Source: Cacajao melanocephalus
Taxonomy: Eukaryota; Chordata; Mammalia; Primates; Pitheciidae
Reading direction: 5' to 3'
DNA: 64,000 bases
Assembly: GCA_963573385.1 (NCBI GenBank)
Contig: CAUYLG010044546.1
Coordinates: forward strand, 62,001 to 126,000
Below the pieces are notes generated by a model. It made no database searches. It saw nothing but the letters and a program-made list of their open reading frames with translations, and was not told where the DNA came from. Positions 28,200 through 40,486 of the stretch are shown here, one piece after another. The stretch's first letter is position 1. The number at the start of each line of letters is the position of its first letter. The translations under genes and the position numbers were made by a program.

Positions 28200-30002
28200 T
28201 TATAATGCTATTAAGGACAGAAAAGCTACCCAGCAGCCTATCTGCCTAATCTCAGGTGGTGACAACAACCAATAATCTGCTCTAATCAAAGCCATCATTT
28301 GAGAGAGAAAAGATGGACACATTCAAATATATTATGATGATAAAGGAAGCAAATGGATAATAAATATTTTATATTTCTAGATTTCTATTGGTTGGTATGA
28401 TTTTTATTCTAGAGCCTTCCCCCTTTATGCTCTTTGATGTTTTCTCCACTTCCTTTCCTCAACCTCTCCCTCTCCTCTTCTACCACTAACTTATGAGACT
28501 ACATTAGACACACCTGAGATATTACTTAAAATGCTTTGCAGTATGGAAACCTCAATGGATATCTGAGGATATTCTGAGGTAGTTGTGGCCATTCTAATCA
28601 TAGACAGGAGATAGCCTGTCTGATGTGGGAATTATTTATCAAGTTTTAAGAAGTTACAGTCACCTCAAACATAGTTTGAGATATTTAAGTAAAGAAACTA
28701 AAATGAAGACAGTTTTATAAGATTTGTCTTTAAGCTTATATTTCTTTTTTTAACTTATTCTTTACTTTTTTATTTTTCTCTTTGAAGTCATAAAATGTAT
28801 CTTGTCTATGAATTATAGGTATATTTGACTCATGTTTTCCAGGCCATGTCATTCTGCAGATTACATCAAGGTAAATAATGAATAAGGCCATGATAAATGC
28901 AAATATTCTATTTTCAGGTTGCTGTTGGGAATGTCAACTCCCCTCAAAATCTCTCCCAATAATTGCATCTCCTAGGACATTGCACACGAGTGCATGTTCA
29001 CTCTTGCCAAACTCCCCGTATTATCCTGAGTCAAGGGCCTGCCCAGCAAAGCAGCTTCCCTATGACAATACTGCCACACTGCAGCAGCCCATTCCTGCCC
29101 GTGGCACTACAGTGGTTATGGTGATGTGGGCCTCTGTGTGGCAAGACTGAGTGGGATCTCCTGCAAGAATGTCTTTTTTCCACCTCAGGGTTATTTTCTA
29201 TTATACTATACTAGATTTTCCCAAATAGCATATATTAATTTATTAACTGTGCCACTTCTACACCAACTGATTCAAAGTCTCTGGGGATATAGTCAAAACT
29301 ATGCATTTTTTCATGCTTCCCAGATGATCCTTATGTGCATTAAAGTTTAAGAATATGTGCTCCAACACCACACAGGCTTTTTAATAAAGTCATTTCTCCG
29401 TCTTTATTTGTAGGACTCTCCCCTTCAGACTCAGTTCTAACTGAGTCCTACAAATGTTGTTGATGATGGTGATTACAATAACAACATAACTCTGAGCCAC
29501 AGGCATTAGCTGTGTTGCTTAAAGTAACATATCTAGTAATTGATGATATAAGGATTAAAACAGCTTTTGAACTAAAGACTGGGTAGGCAGGTCAAACCTG
29601 AGTAAAAAGATACGAAGCTTTACTCACAACTACTCCTTTATAATGACAGGGCATTGCAATTGGTCCAGACTACTGTGTTTTCCTTAAGTCATGCCTAATT
29701 ATGATACTTCACTCCTGACTCTCAAGAGTTCCCCTTGGTCCTATACATGTGCCTCGCCTTTTCTGTATCCCAGGGTTGCTCATGGCTTAGGTTCAAGCTG
29801 GGGTATGCCTATTTTGCTCTATTGGTCTGCACACCAGCCCATATCCATTCTTGTCACATAATACTCCTGACATACACACATACAAATACAGAATAGGTTA
29901 TCTCACCCATTCAGCCTGCAATGCAAGATATCCTCTTGAGGCTGGTCATGCCTCTTACTATTGCTTTCAAGTGCTTCATTACATCAGCAAATGAGTCCAA
30001 GG
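28200..30002. other. Non-repeat sequence with one perfect inverted repeat
   Basis: No gene is supported. The 90-codon frame at 28878-29150 has no recognisable domain. A 13-base inverted repeat lies at 29406-29455. Confidence 0.45.
29406..29455. repeat. Perfect 13-base inverted repeat
   Basis: 'atttgtaggactc' (29406-29418) is the exact reverse complement of 'gagtcctacaaat' (29443-29455). The 24-base loop contains a further 5-base pair of arms ('ctcag' with 'ctgag'), which overlaps the outer right arm. It could form a hairpin. No terminator or known element is implied. Confidence 0.85.
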
Positions 30003-30200
30003 AAGTAATTAAGAGGACCGTCTCTGAAGTCAAGTTGTCTGGGTTCAAATCCCGTTTCTCCCTGTATTTGGCTGTGGCCTTGAGATTTAAAATTGTTTCT
30101 CAGTTGCCTTGACTTTAAAATTGAAACAATATTACCTACCTCATTAAACTGTGGTGAATATTTTTTTTATGTAATGCAAATAGAATTCTCTATCTTATTG
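30003..30200 (+). mobile_element. MIR
   Basis: The motifs 'gtctgggttcaaatcccgtt', 'ggctgtggccttgag', 'aaattgaaacaatattacct' and 'acctcattaaactg' follow a sense MIR from its head to its 3' part. Confidence 0.75.
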
Positions 30201-30329
30201 AAAGCATCACCTAAGTGCCAGCTATTATAATTTAAATTGTAAGCTTTAAATTTCACCAGAAAAAAAATAGACTTTATATTTTGTATTGTAACCCACAGAA
30301 AGAAATATAGTACACAAATACATAGGCCT

Positions 30330-30703
30330 TGTATTAGTCCCTTCTCATGCTGCTAATAAAGACATACCTGAGACTCAGTAATTTGTAAAGGAAACAGGTT
30401 TAATTGATTCAGTTCAGCATAGCTGCAGAAGCCTCAGGAAACTTACAATCATGGTGGAAGGGGAAGCAAACATATCCTTCTTCACATGGCTGCAGCAAGC
30501 AAAAGTGCCAAGCAAAAGAGGGAAAAGCCTCCTATAAAACCATCAGATTTCATGAGAATTCACTCACCATCACGAGAACAGCATGAGGGCAACCACCTCA
30601 ATGATTAAATTACCTCCTATCAGGTCCCTCCCATGACACATAGGGATTATGGGAACTACAAGGCAAGAAGAGATTTGGAGGGGAACAAAGCCAAACTATA
30701 TCA
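30330..30703 (-). mobile_element. Solo THE1 LTR, antisense
   Basis: A 374-base antisense THE1 LTR from 'tgtattagtcccttctcatg' to 'gccaaactatatca'. The flanking 5-mers 'ggcct' (30325-30329) and 'ggcat' (30704-30708) differ at one base and mark the expected 5-base retroviral target duplication. Confidence 0.9.
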
Positions 30704-31260
30704 GGCATACTCATATCACTGAAGTAACAATCACAAATGTTACCATTATTATATGCAATATATTCTAGTGTTCGTTTATCCATTGTATTTTATTTTTTTA
30801 AGAAGCATGGGTCAAAATTCATGAAATTGTTTTTACAGTCCACTATTGGTGTTAACACACAGTTTATAAAACACTATACTAGACTGAAACTTCATGAAGA
30901 AAGTCACCATACCTGTTTTGTTCAACATTGTATCTGTGACTTCCTGGAACAAGACATGACACATAATTGGTGCTTATTTATATGTGTTGGATTATTGAGT
31001 TATCTTTTATTATCAGTTAGCATAGAAATAAGAATTTACTTGGCCTTCTCTGATGTTGACGTCTGAAGCTGTGAAAGAATCTTTCCTGCTCATTATTTGC
31101 TGAGATTCTTAGTAAAAGTCCTAGAAAATCATTAAAAACAGAGCATTTCAGAGGCTTATCTCAATAGAATTGGGTCCTATTGTTAAAATGGCAGACAAAA
31201 TCTTGTCTGGATCATTATTTTTTTATTTTCTTGAAGAGATGGCAATTCTTGTCATAATTT
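30704..31260. other. Non-repeat sequence
   Basis: A 109-codon open frame (30737-31066) spans most of this stretch but has no domain that I recognise and no flanking gene signals. I treat it as chance. Confidence 0.4.
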
Positions 31261-31279
31261 TTGTTGTTATCCTGTGTGA

Positions 31280-31284
<5 letters not shown>

Positions 31285-31310
<26 letters not shown>
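31285..31310. repeat. TG microsatellite
   Basis: A pure (TG)13 tract lies between the left target duplication and the L1 3'UTR, so it probably grew out of the L1 A-tail (CA-rich on the L1 sense strand). Confidence 0.9.
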
Positions 31311-31311
<1 letters not shown>

Positions 31312-31429
31312 ACACGTGTGTTTCATTTCCAACTTTTAAGTTCAGGGGTACATGTTCAGGATGCCCAGGTTTGTTACATAAGTTAACGTGTGCCATGGTG
31401 GTTTGCTGCACAGATCATACCATTACCAC

Positions 31430-31483
31430 CATCCACTAGTTATTCTTTCTGATCCCAGCATCCACTAGTTATTCTTTCTGATC
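31430..31483. repeat. 29-base tandem duplication inside L1 3'UTR
   Basis: 'catccactagttattctttc' and its continuation (31430-31458) is repeated at 31459-31483. Typical L1 copies have the segment once, so this arose after or at insertion. Confidence 0.85.
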
Positions 31484-33903
31484 ATCTCCCTCCTGCCAAC
31501 CCCTACCCTCTGACAGGCCCCAGTGTGTGTTCCCCCACCATGTGTCCATGTGTTTTCATCATTTAGCTCCCACGTATAAGTGAGAACATGTGGTATTTGG
31601 TTTTCTGTTCCTGTGTTAGTTTTCTGAGCATAATGGCCTCCAACACTATCCACGCCCCTGCAATGGATATGATCTCATTCCCATATAGGCTGCATAGTGT
31701 ATGTGTACCACATTCTCTTTATCGAGTCTATCATTGATGGTCATTTAGTTTGATTCCATGTCTTTTCTATTGTGAAGAGTGCTGCAATGAACATATGCAC
31801 GCACGTGTTTTTTTTATAAAAGACTAGTTTATATTTCTTTGGGTATATACCCAGTAACGGGATTGCTGGGTTGAATAATATTTCTGTCTCTAGGTCTTTA
31901 AGGAATTGCCACACAGTCTTCCATAATGGTTGAACTAATTTACACTCCCACCAGCAGTGTATAAATGTTGCTTTTTCTCCACAACCTCACCAGCATCTGT
32001 TAATTTTTGACTTTTTAATAATAACCATTCTGACTGGTGTGAGATGGTATCTCACTGTGGTTTTGATTTGCATTTCTCTAATAATCAGTGATGTTGAGCT
32101 TTTTTCCATATATTTTTTTTTTGTCCCCATGTTTGCCTTCTTTTGAGAAGTGTCTGTTCAGGTTCTTTGGCCACTTTTTAATAGAGTTATTTGTATTTTT
32201 CTTATAAATTTAAGTTCCTTATAGATGCTATATATTAGACCTTTGTCAGATGGATAGATTGCAAAAATTTTCTCCCATTCTGTAGGTTGTCTGTTTACTC
32301 TGTTGCTGGCTGTGCAAGTTCTGTAGTTTAATTATATCCCATTTGTCAATTTTGGCTTTTGTTGCAATTGATTTTGGTATCTTCTCTGTGAAATCTTTGC
32401 CCAACCCTATTTCCTGAATGGTATTACCTAGGTTTTCTTCCAGGGTTTTTAAGGTTTGGGTTTTACATTTAAGTCATTAATCCATCTTGACTTGATTTTT
32501 GTATATGGTATAAGGAAGGGGTCCAGTTTAAATTTTCTGCATATGGCTAGCCAGTTCTCCCAGTGCCATTTATTAAATAGGGAATCCTTTCCCACATTGC
32601 TTGTTTTGTTCAGGTTTATCAAAGATCAAATGGCTGTGTGTTGTCCCATTTTTGGGTTCTCTATTCTATTCCACTGGTCTATGTGACTGTTCTTGTATCA
32701 GTACCATGCTGTTTGGTTACTGTAGCTCTGTAAAGTTGGGTAGGATGATGCCTCCTACTTTGTTCTTCTTGCTTAGGATTGTTTTGGCTCTTTAGGTTCT
32801 TTTTTGGTTCCATATAAATTTCAAAATATGTTTTTCTAATTCTGTGAAGAATGTCAATAGTAGTTTAATGGAAATAACACTGCATATATAAATTACTTTG
32901 GGCAATATGGCCATTTTTACAATATTGATTCCTTCTATCCATGAGCATGGAATTTTTTTTATTTGTTTGTGTCATCTCTGATTTTTTTTTTTTTTTTTGA
33001 GCAATGGTTGGTGGTCCTCCTTGAAGAGGTCCTTCACCTCCCTGTTAGCTGTATTCCTAGGAATTTTATTCTTTTCATGGCAGTTGTAAATGGGAGCTTG
33101 TGATTTGGCTCTTGGCTTGCATGTTTTTGATGTATAAAAATGCTAACAATTTTTGCACATTGATTTTGTATCCTGAGACTTTGCTGAAGTTGCTTATCAC
33201 CTTAAGAAGCTTTGGGGCTAAGACAATGGGGTGTTCTAGCTATAGGATTATGTCATCTATAAACGAAGGTAGTTTGATTTCTTCTCTTCCTATTTGAATA
33301 CCCTTTATATCTTTCTCTTGTCTAATTGCCCTGGCCAGAACTTCCAATATTATGTTGAATAGGAGTGGTGAGAGGGCATCCTTGTCTTGTGCCAGTTTTC
33401 AAAGGGAATGCTTCTAGCTTTTTCTATGCAGTATGATATTGGATGTGGGTTTGTCATATATGGCTTTTATTGTTTTGTAGTATGTTCCTTCAATGAGTAG
33501 TCTATTGAGAGTTTTTAACCTGAAAGGATGTTGAATTTTATTGAAACCTTTTCTGCTTGTATTGAAGTAATCACATGGTTTTTGTCTTTAGTTCTGTTTA
33601 TATGATGAATTACATTTATTATTTCTTCCGTTCAGTCCTGGGAGGATGTATGTGTCCAGGAACTTATCCATTTCTTCTAGATTTCCTAGTTTATATGAAT
33701 AGAGGTATTTATAATATTCTCTGATGGTTGTTTGTAGTTCTGTGGGGTGAGTGGTAATATCCCTTTTATGATTTCCGATTGTTTATTTGACTCTTCTCTT
33801 TATTCTTTATTAGGCCAGCTAGAGGTTTATCTATTCTATTACTTATTTCGGAAAACCACCTCCTGGATTCATTGATCTTCTGAAAGGTTTTTCATGTCTC
33901 TAT

Positions 33904-34197
33904 CTACTTCAGTTCAGCTCTGATCTTGGTTACTTCTTGTCTTCTGTTAGCTTTGAAGTTTGTTTGCTCTTGTTTCTGTAGTTCTTTTAGTTGTCTTATT
34001 AGGTTGTTAGCATGAGATATTTCTAGATTTTTGATGTGGGCATTTAGTGCTATAAATTTCCCTCTTAACACTGCTTTAGGTGTATCATAGAGATTGTGGT
34101 ATGTTGTATCTTTGTTCTCATCAGTTTGAAATAATTTGTTGATTTCTGCCTTAATTTCATGATTTACCCAAAAGTCATTCAGAAGCAGGTTTTTCAA
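33904..34197 (-). pseudogene. L1 ORF2 fragment after the endonuclease domain
   Basis: This 97-codon frame matches the linker region of ORF2 after the endonuclease, with '[19 protein letters not shown]' as the recognisable part. A neighbouring frame at 34243-34443 carries the endonuclease C-terminus with the 'LLDHRTIKL' form of the S-D-H segment, in which the S is changed. Stops separate the two, so the gene is dead. Confidence 0.75.
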
Positions 34198-35416
34198 TTT
34201 CCATGAAATTATATTGTTTACAGTGCATTTCTTAATCTTGAGTTATAATTTGATTGTTCTGTGGTCTAAGAGACTTATGGTTTCAGTTCTTTTGCATTTG
34301 CTGAGGAGTGTTTTATTTCTGATTATGTGATCAATTTTTGAGTATGTGCCATGTGGGGATGAGAAGAATGTATATTCTGTTGTTTTGGAGTGGAGAGTTC
34401 TGTAGCTATCTGTCTGGTCCTCTTGATCCAAAGCTGAGTTCAAGGCCTAAATATCTTTGTTTATTTTCTGTCTTGATGATCAGTCTGGTATTTTCAGTGT
34501 GGTGTCAAAGTCTTTCACTATTATTCTGTGGGAGTCTAGGTCTCTTTGAAGGTCTCTAATAACTTGCTTTATGAATCTGGGTGTTTCTGTATTGGCTGCA
34601 TATATATTTAGCATAGTTAGCTCTTCTTGTTGAATTGAACCCTTTATCATTATGCAACATCCTTCTTTGCCTTTTTTATCTTTGTTGGTTTAAAGTAGGT
34701 TTTGTCAGAAACTAAGATAGCAACCCCTTGCTTTTTTCTATTTTTTCATTTGCTTGGTAAATTTTCTTCAATTCCTTTATTTTGAGCCTATGTATATGTC
34801 TTTGCATGTGATCTGGGTCTCTTGAAGACATCATACCAATGGGTCTTAGTCCTTTATCCAGCTTGCCACTTTATGTATTTTAATTGGGGTGTTTTGCCAA
34901 TTTACATTTAAGGTTAGTATTGTTATGTGTGGATTGGATCCTGTCATCGACGCTCGTTGGTTATTTTGCAGACTTGTTTATGTGGTTGCTTCATAGTGTC
35001 ACCAGTATGTGTACTTCAGTGTGTTTTTGTAGTGGCTAATAATGATTTTTCCTTTCCATATTTAATGCTTCCTTCAGGAGCTCTTGTAAGGCGTGCCTGG
35101 TGGTAAAAATTTCCCTCAGCATTTACTTATCTAAAAGGATCTTATTTCTTCTTTGCTTATGAAACTTAGTTTGGCTGGATATGAAATTCTGGGTTGGAAT
35201 TACTTTGCTTTAAAAATATTGAATATTGTCCCCCAATCTTTTGTGGTTTGTAGGGTTTCCACTGAGAGGTATGAAGTTAGTCTGATGGGCTTCACTTTGT
35301 AAGTGGCCTGGCCTGTCTCTCTGGCTGTCATTAACATTTTTTCTTTCGTTTTGACCTTAGAGAATCTGATGATTATGTGTCTTGGAGATGACTTTCTCAT
35401 GGAGTATCTTACTGGG

Positions 35417-35774
35417 TGACACAGTTTGCCTCTGTGTCCCCACCCAAATCTCATCTTGAATTGTAATCTCTACATGTCAAGGGAGGGACCTGGTGATTGA
35501 ATTGTGGCAGCATTTTCCCCCATGCTGTTCTTGTGATATTAAGTGAGTTCTCACAAGATCTGATAGTTTTAAAGTGTGGCACTTCCTCCCTCACTCTCTT
35601 TCTCTCTCTCTCTTGCCACCTTGTGAAGAAGGTGCTTGATTCTCCTTCACCTTCTGCCATAATTGTAAGTTTCCTTAGTCCTCTCCAGCCATGTGAGTCA
35701 ATTAAACCTCTTTGCTTTATAAATTACCTGATCTCAGGTAGTTCTCTATAACAATGTGAAAACAAACTAATACA
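35417..35774 (+). mobile_element. Solo MaLR LTR (MST/THE1-type), sense, inside L1 ORF1
   Basis: The LTR starts 'tgacacagtttgcctctgtg' and ends 'acaaactaataca'. It has the 'caattaaacctctttgc' segment with the usual poly-A-signal position. The 5-base target duplication 'ctggg' is perfect (35412-35416 and 35775-35779). It therefore inserted after the L1. Confidence 0.93.
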
Positions 35775-36623
35775 CTGGGGTTTGCTGCATTTCCTGAATT
35801 TGAATGTTGGCCTGTCTAACTAGGTTGGGGAAGTTCTCCTAGATGGTATCCTGAAATATGTTTTCCAAATTGGTTCCATTCTTCCTGTCTCTTTCAGGTA
35901 CCCCAGTCAGTTGTAGATTCAGTCTCTTTGCATAATCCTATATTTCTCAGAGGTTTTATTCATTCATTTTTATTATTTTTTTCTCTATTCTTGTCTCCCT
36001 GTCTTATTTCAGAAAGACAGACTTCAAGCTGTGAAATCCTTTCCTCTGTTTGGTCTATTCTGCTATTAATACTTGTGATTGCACTGTGAAGTTCTTGTAA
36101 TGTGTTTTCAGCTCTATCAGGTTGATTATGTTCCTCTCTATACTTGCTGTTAATATTTTTTCTGTCAGCTCCTGCATTGTTTTATCTTGATTGTTAGCTT
36201 CTTTGCATTGGGTTACAACATGCTCCTTTAGCTCAGCAAAGTTTGTTTTTATCTACATTTTGAAGCCTACCTCTGTCATTTCAGCCCACTCAGCCTTAAC
36301 ACAGTTCTAACCCTTGCTGGAGAAGTGTTGCGTTCATTTGAAGGAAAAAGTGCACTCTTAATTTTCCAGTTTTCAATGTTTTTGCACTGACTCTTTTTCA
36401 TCTTTGTGGGCTTATCTACCTTCTATCTTTGAGGTTGTTAAACTTTGGATGGGGTTTTATGAGGTTTTTTGTTGCTGTTGTTGTTTGCTTGCTTTTCTTT
36501 CAACAGTCTGGCCACTCGTCAGTAGGGCTACTGCAGTTTGCTGGATGAACATTCCAGACCCTAGTTGCCTTGGTTTTTCTAGCAGTTGGAGGTGTCACCA
36601 GTGAAGGCTACAAAACAGTAAAG

Positions 36624-37431
36624 ATGGCAGCCTGCCCATTCCTCTGGGAGCTCTGTCCCAGGGGGGTCCTAACCTGTTCCCAGCCCAGATGTACCTAAAG
36701 GTGGTGGCTAAAGATCCCAGTTGGGAGGTCTTACCCAGTCAGAAGGAATGAGATCAGGGATCCTCTTTAAAAAGTAGCCTGGCTACCTTTTGGTAGAGCA
36801 GCTGTGCTATGTTGGGGATCCTTTCAGCTCCTGATCAGTTTGGGCTCTCCAAGGCCCACAGGCTGCACCAGCTGAGATGCCCAAACAGCAAAGGTGGTAG
36901 CCCTCCCTGCCCCCTGGGCACTCTGTTCCAGGGAGACATTAGAACTCTGTTGGCTATAGAACACAGGTGGGGGTGACCAGAAGCCCTAGCTGGGAGGACT
37001 CACCCAGTGAGGAGAAATGGATTGGGGTCCCATTTAAAGAAGCACTCTGACCATACCTCAACAAAACAGCTGAGCCATACTGTGGAACCAACTCTGCTCC
37101 AGTTGGCCTGGACTCCCCAAAGCTCACCAGCTGGAATGGTCAAGTTGCCCAATCAGCAAAGGAGTCCACTCACCCCTCCCCCTGAGCACTCCATCCTAGG
37201 GAGAAATTAGAACTCTGTCCATAGAATAGAGATGAGGGTGGCTGGAGGCCACAGCTTGGAGGTCCTGCCAGGTGAGAATGAATGGAATGTATCTGGGTCC
37301 CATCTAAAGAAGGAGTATGTCTACATTTTGGTAAAACTGCTGTGCTGTGCTGAGGGAAACCTTCCTCGTCCACACTGTTTGAACTTCCCAAAGCCCACAG
37401 TTTCGAAGAACTGAGTTGTCCAACAGCAAAG
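36624..37431 (-). repeat. Three tandem units of the L1 5'UTR, about 270 bases each
   Basis: Units at 36624-36893, 36894-37161 and 37162-37431 each end with a form of 'acagcaaag' and share the order 'ctctgt...cag', 'ggaggt/c', 'cccatttaaag', 'agctg...ctg' and 'cccacag'. A less regular fourth copy may follow 37432. Older primate L1 5'UTRs are known to carry such repeats. Confidence 0.75.
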
Positions 37432-38075
37432 ATGGTGACCTACACCTCTCCCCAGGGCTCTGTCCCATCTCAGGCAGGCTCTATCCTGTTGCCAGTGGCT
37501 GGCTGGAATTCCAAGACAGTCTTACCTTGTGAGGTGCCATGGAAATGGGGCCTGTAGACCAATGCTGCTTGTTTCCCTGGATTCAGCCCCCTTCCTAGGG
37601 TATGTACAGACTTCCTGCCTTGCCTGAGTTGCAGTCACCTTTGCCAGGGATCTTAAGGCCAAAGTATGTAAACTCCTGGGTCTCTCTGCATACCTGAGCA
37701 GCTGCTCTGCCAAGACTCCACACAGCTCTGTGTGTCAGACACAAGGCCTGGTGGAGTGAGCTCACAGGTAATCTCCTGATCTGAGGGTTACAAAGATCCA
37801 TGGGAGAAGAATGGTTCCACAGGGTCACACATTCCATCACCACTTCCCTTGGCTGTGGCTGCATATCACTCCCAGGTTGGCCATCACTCTGCCCTGCTTT
37901 TCTCTGTTCTCTTCCTTGGGTTGAGTTTCCCTAATCAATCACAATGTGAGTACGTGGATGTTTCTGTTGAAGGTTCTGTATTTACTCACCCCTTTCATTC
38001 TTCTCTGTGAGTGCCACCCACCACAGCTGTTTCTACATGGCCATCAGGGCTCCTCTCCCCAACCTTGTTGTTATC

Positions 38076-38564
38076 ATTAATTCAAACTTTTCTTTCTATA
38101 TAAATCCTTACATTTCGTATTATAGACATGTGTTATTGATTCTTGAACATTTCTCTAATGACGACTAAAGAGGACAAGAATTCCCATTCTCATAGATTTT
38201 TAACATACTTAAAATTTTACCAATCAGTTCAATGCAGTTCAGTTAAATCTTTTAGTTTTACTGGGAGCTATCTCTATGTAGCAAGTAAACTTAAAGACAT
38301 ATAGCTAATGAAAGAAATGCTAATTTTTACTTTGTTGTTTTTTAAGGAATTTCCAGTTTCTTCCCCCCCAAAACACACACTCTATAAAGCATAAAATAAA
38401 TGTAAAAGATAGTAGGAAACCTTCATAGTGTTTCTAATATTATAATGCAAAATTACCCGAACTACTGTTATACTTTGTAATGATACTTGTGTTTAAAAGT
38501 AGTAACATCAAAGGCAATATTGTATAATAGAAAGCAAAACAATAAAGAAATAAGCAAAAACTTA
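38076..38564. other. Non-repeat AT-rich sequence
   Basis: Nothing recognised between the L1 target duplication and the next MIR. Confidence 0.5.
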
Positions 38565-38725
38565 TTTCCATGGGTATTGGAATCAGGCAGATCAAGGTTC
38601 AAATCTTGTCCACCATTTTCTAGTAAGATTTCCAGTCTGCAGCATGGGGCTAAGATGGGTGTGTCTATGTCACAGGGTAGATTTGAGGATTCAATAGGAT
38701 AATATATTTAAAGAACCTACTATAG
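38565..38725 (+). mobile_element. MIR
   Basis: The motifs 'ggtattggaatcaggcag', 'aaggttcaaatcttgtcc' and 'tttgaggattcaataggat' follow a sense MIR. Confidence 0.75.
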
Positions 38726-38854
38726 AAAAACAGCAATTGTTCACTGTAAAAGTGAACTCCTTCTTCCTCTACGAGCAGGCATACCTGGTCTATAGGTCTT
38801 ACGATCTGGTTTAGAGATCAGCTTGCTCATTTCTAAACATAGTGGTGCAGTCTT

Positions 38855-39720
38855 GACATTAAGTTCAATAAACATCTAGTAAGTGCCTCTTGTATACACA
38901 GTACTGTAGTTACTTGTGATGGAAAATGGAGACAATAAACAAAACGAATGAAAATTTTTTTCTGCTCTGAAGAGCATCAAATTTACTGGGAAAATGGGGA
39001 TATAATTAATTTTCAAACACAGTAAATACAAATAGTACAGCTACAACAGGGAAGCAATTAAATCTAACATAGGGTGGAGGGAGCAGTCTATAAAACCTAG
39101 CAAGGAGATAGTATTTGAACTATGGTTGAAGAATTAGCATGGTTTTGTTTTTTTTAGGTTGTGATAGCAGCAAGGGATTTCCAGTTTAAAGCTGTGTTAG
39201 GACGTTCTTGCATTGCTACAAATAAATATCTGAGACTGGGTAATTTATTTAGAAGAGGTTAAATTGACTCATGGTTCTGCAGACTATACAGGAAGCATGG
39301 CACCAGCATTACTCAGCTTCTGGGGAAGTCTCAGGGATATTTTACTCATGGAGAAAGACCAGGAGGAAACAGTCAGTTCACATAGCAAGAGCAGGAGGAA
39401 GACAGAGAGTAGCGAGGTGCCACACACTTTTAAACAGATTCCATGAGAACTCAGTCACTGTCACAAGGCTAGCACCAAGCCATGGAAGATCCAACCCATG
39501 ACTCAAACACTTCTTACCAGGCCCCATTTCTAACACTGGAAACCACATTTCAACATGAGATTTGGATGGGACAAATATTCAAACCATATCAACAGCAATA
39601 TCATGAGCAAACACTGGTAATCCAAATAAATGGTGATAATCCAGGCAAGAAATGATGATAGTCTGGACAAGGATAACGGCAATGGAAGTGAGAATGAGCA
39701 AGAGAGTGTGGGAAACAGTT
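38855..39720 (-). mobile_element. L2 3' region, antisense, split by an MST LTR
   Basis: The antisense L2 3' end is visible: 'aataaacatctagtaagtgc', 'acacagtactgtagtta', 'ggagacaataaacaaaacga'. After the LTR at 39193-39591 the pattern goes on with 'acagcaatatcatgagcaa' and 'ataatccaggcaag'. Old and diverged, so the outer end is approximate. Confidence 0.65.
39193..39591 (-). mobile_element. Solo MST-type MaLR LTR, antisense, inside L2
   Basis: The antisense order is 'tgtgttaggacgttcttgca', 'gagactgggtaatttattta', 'caccaagccatgg' and 'aaaccatatca'. Flanks 'aaagc' and 'acagc' differ at one base and fit a 5-base target duplication. Confidence 0.88.
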
Positions 39721-40486
39721 TCAGAGTTTAAATCAATTAATTAAAAGATAAGACAAGCTGAAGAGAACAGCAACACACTTTCCAGTGACATCTGTGAGTG
39801 CTTTGAGTTTTTACATAGATCTATTTTGCCTGTTAAAGCCATTTTTCTTTCCAAATAACTGCCTTCATTTTCTGACTAGTTGGCTTTATTGTCTAAATAT
39901 GTTTCATAGACTAGCTAACCCCCAAATTTTAAGAATAAACTTTATTACTGCTTCCCATTTCATTTTCTTCTTTGCTTTAAATAAAAACTTTCGCAGCTCA
40001 AATCACATTGACCTTTTTTGTTCCAATATTGCATTATAAATTTATTTTTATTTATCTATCCTCTTGCTCAGTGTCATCACACATACCAGATTTCTCAGGA
40101 GGACTCTGAATCTGAGTCAATTTCTTCCCAGATGTACCAGTTTACATTCTCCCAATTTAATCTCATTTTGAGTCCACATTTATAACCTTTCAAATTCCAG
40201 ATAAGTAGTTTCTAAGTCATTATCCATATTTACACCATTGCCTAATATAGCATTATTTCAAGATATATTAATGTGCTGCTTATTTCTGCAGATATTAACT
40301 GAGTTGAAAAAGAGAAGTTGAAACAGTTTTTCCCATGGCATCTGTAATACCCTCTATTCCCATTGTAGTTTATCAAATATTATATAGTCTACTATTCTGT
40401 ATAGTCTGCTATTCTGTGGATAACTGTTATTATTTATGATTTCTTTATTCAATCTCCTTTGAACTACATTCCAAGAAAAATGTTTT
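39721..40486. other. Non-repeat AT-rich sequence
   Basis: No gene or repeat recognised. Confidence 0.5.

Larger units (their letters stand above)
31272..38064 (-). mobile_element. Nearly full-length L1, antisense, with tandem 5'UTR units
   Basis: The element runs antisense from a 3' tail decayed into a TG tract (31285-31310), through the 3'UTR, ORF2 and ORF1, to a 5'UTR ending near 38064. 'ttgttgttatc' at 31261-31271 and 38065-38075 is the target duplication. About 500 bases of ORF2 are missing at 33620-33640, and an MST LTR lies inside ORF1 at 35417-35774. Without that LTR the element is about 6.4 kb. ORF1 and ORF2 are full of stops. The 5'UTR has three clear tandem units of about 270 bases, and the type looks like L1PB or an early L1PA. 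Confidence 0.88.

Noticed and set aside
30737..31066. 109-codon frame in non-repeat DNA
   Set aside because: No known domain, no exon signals and ordinary AT-rich codon content; most likely chance.
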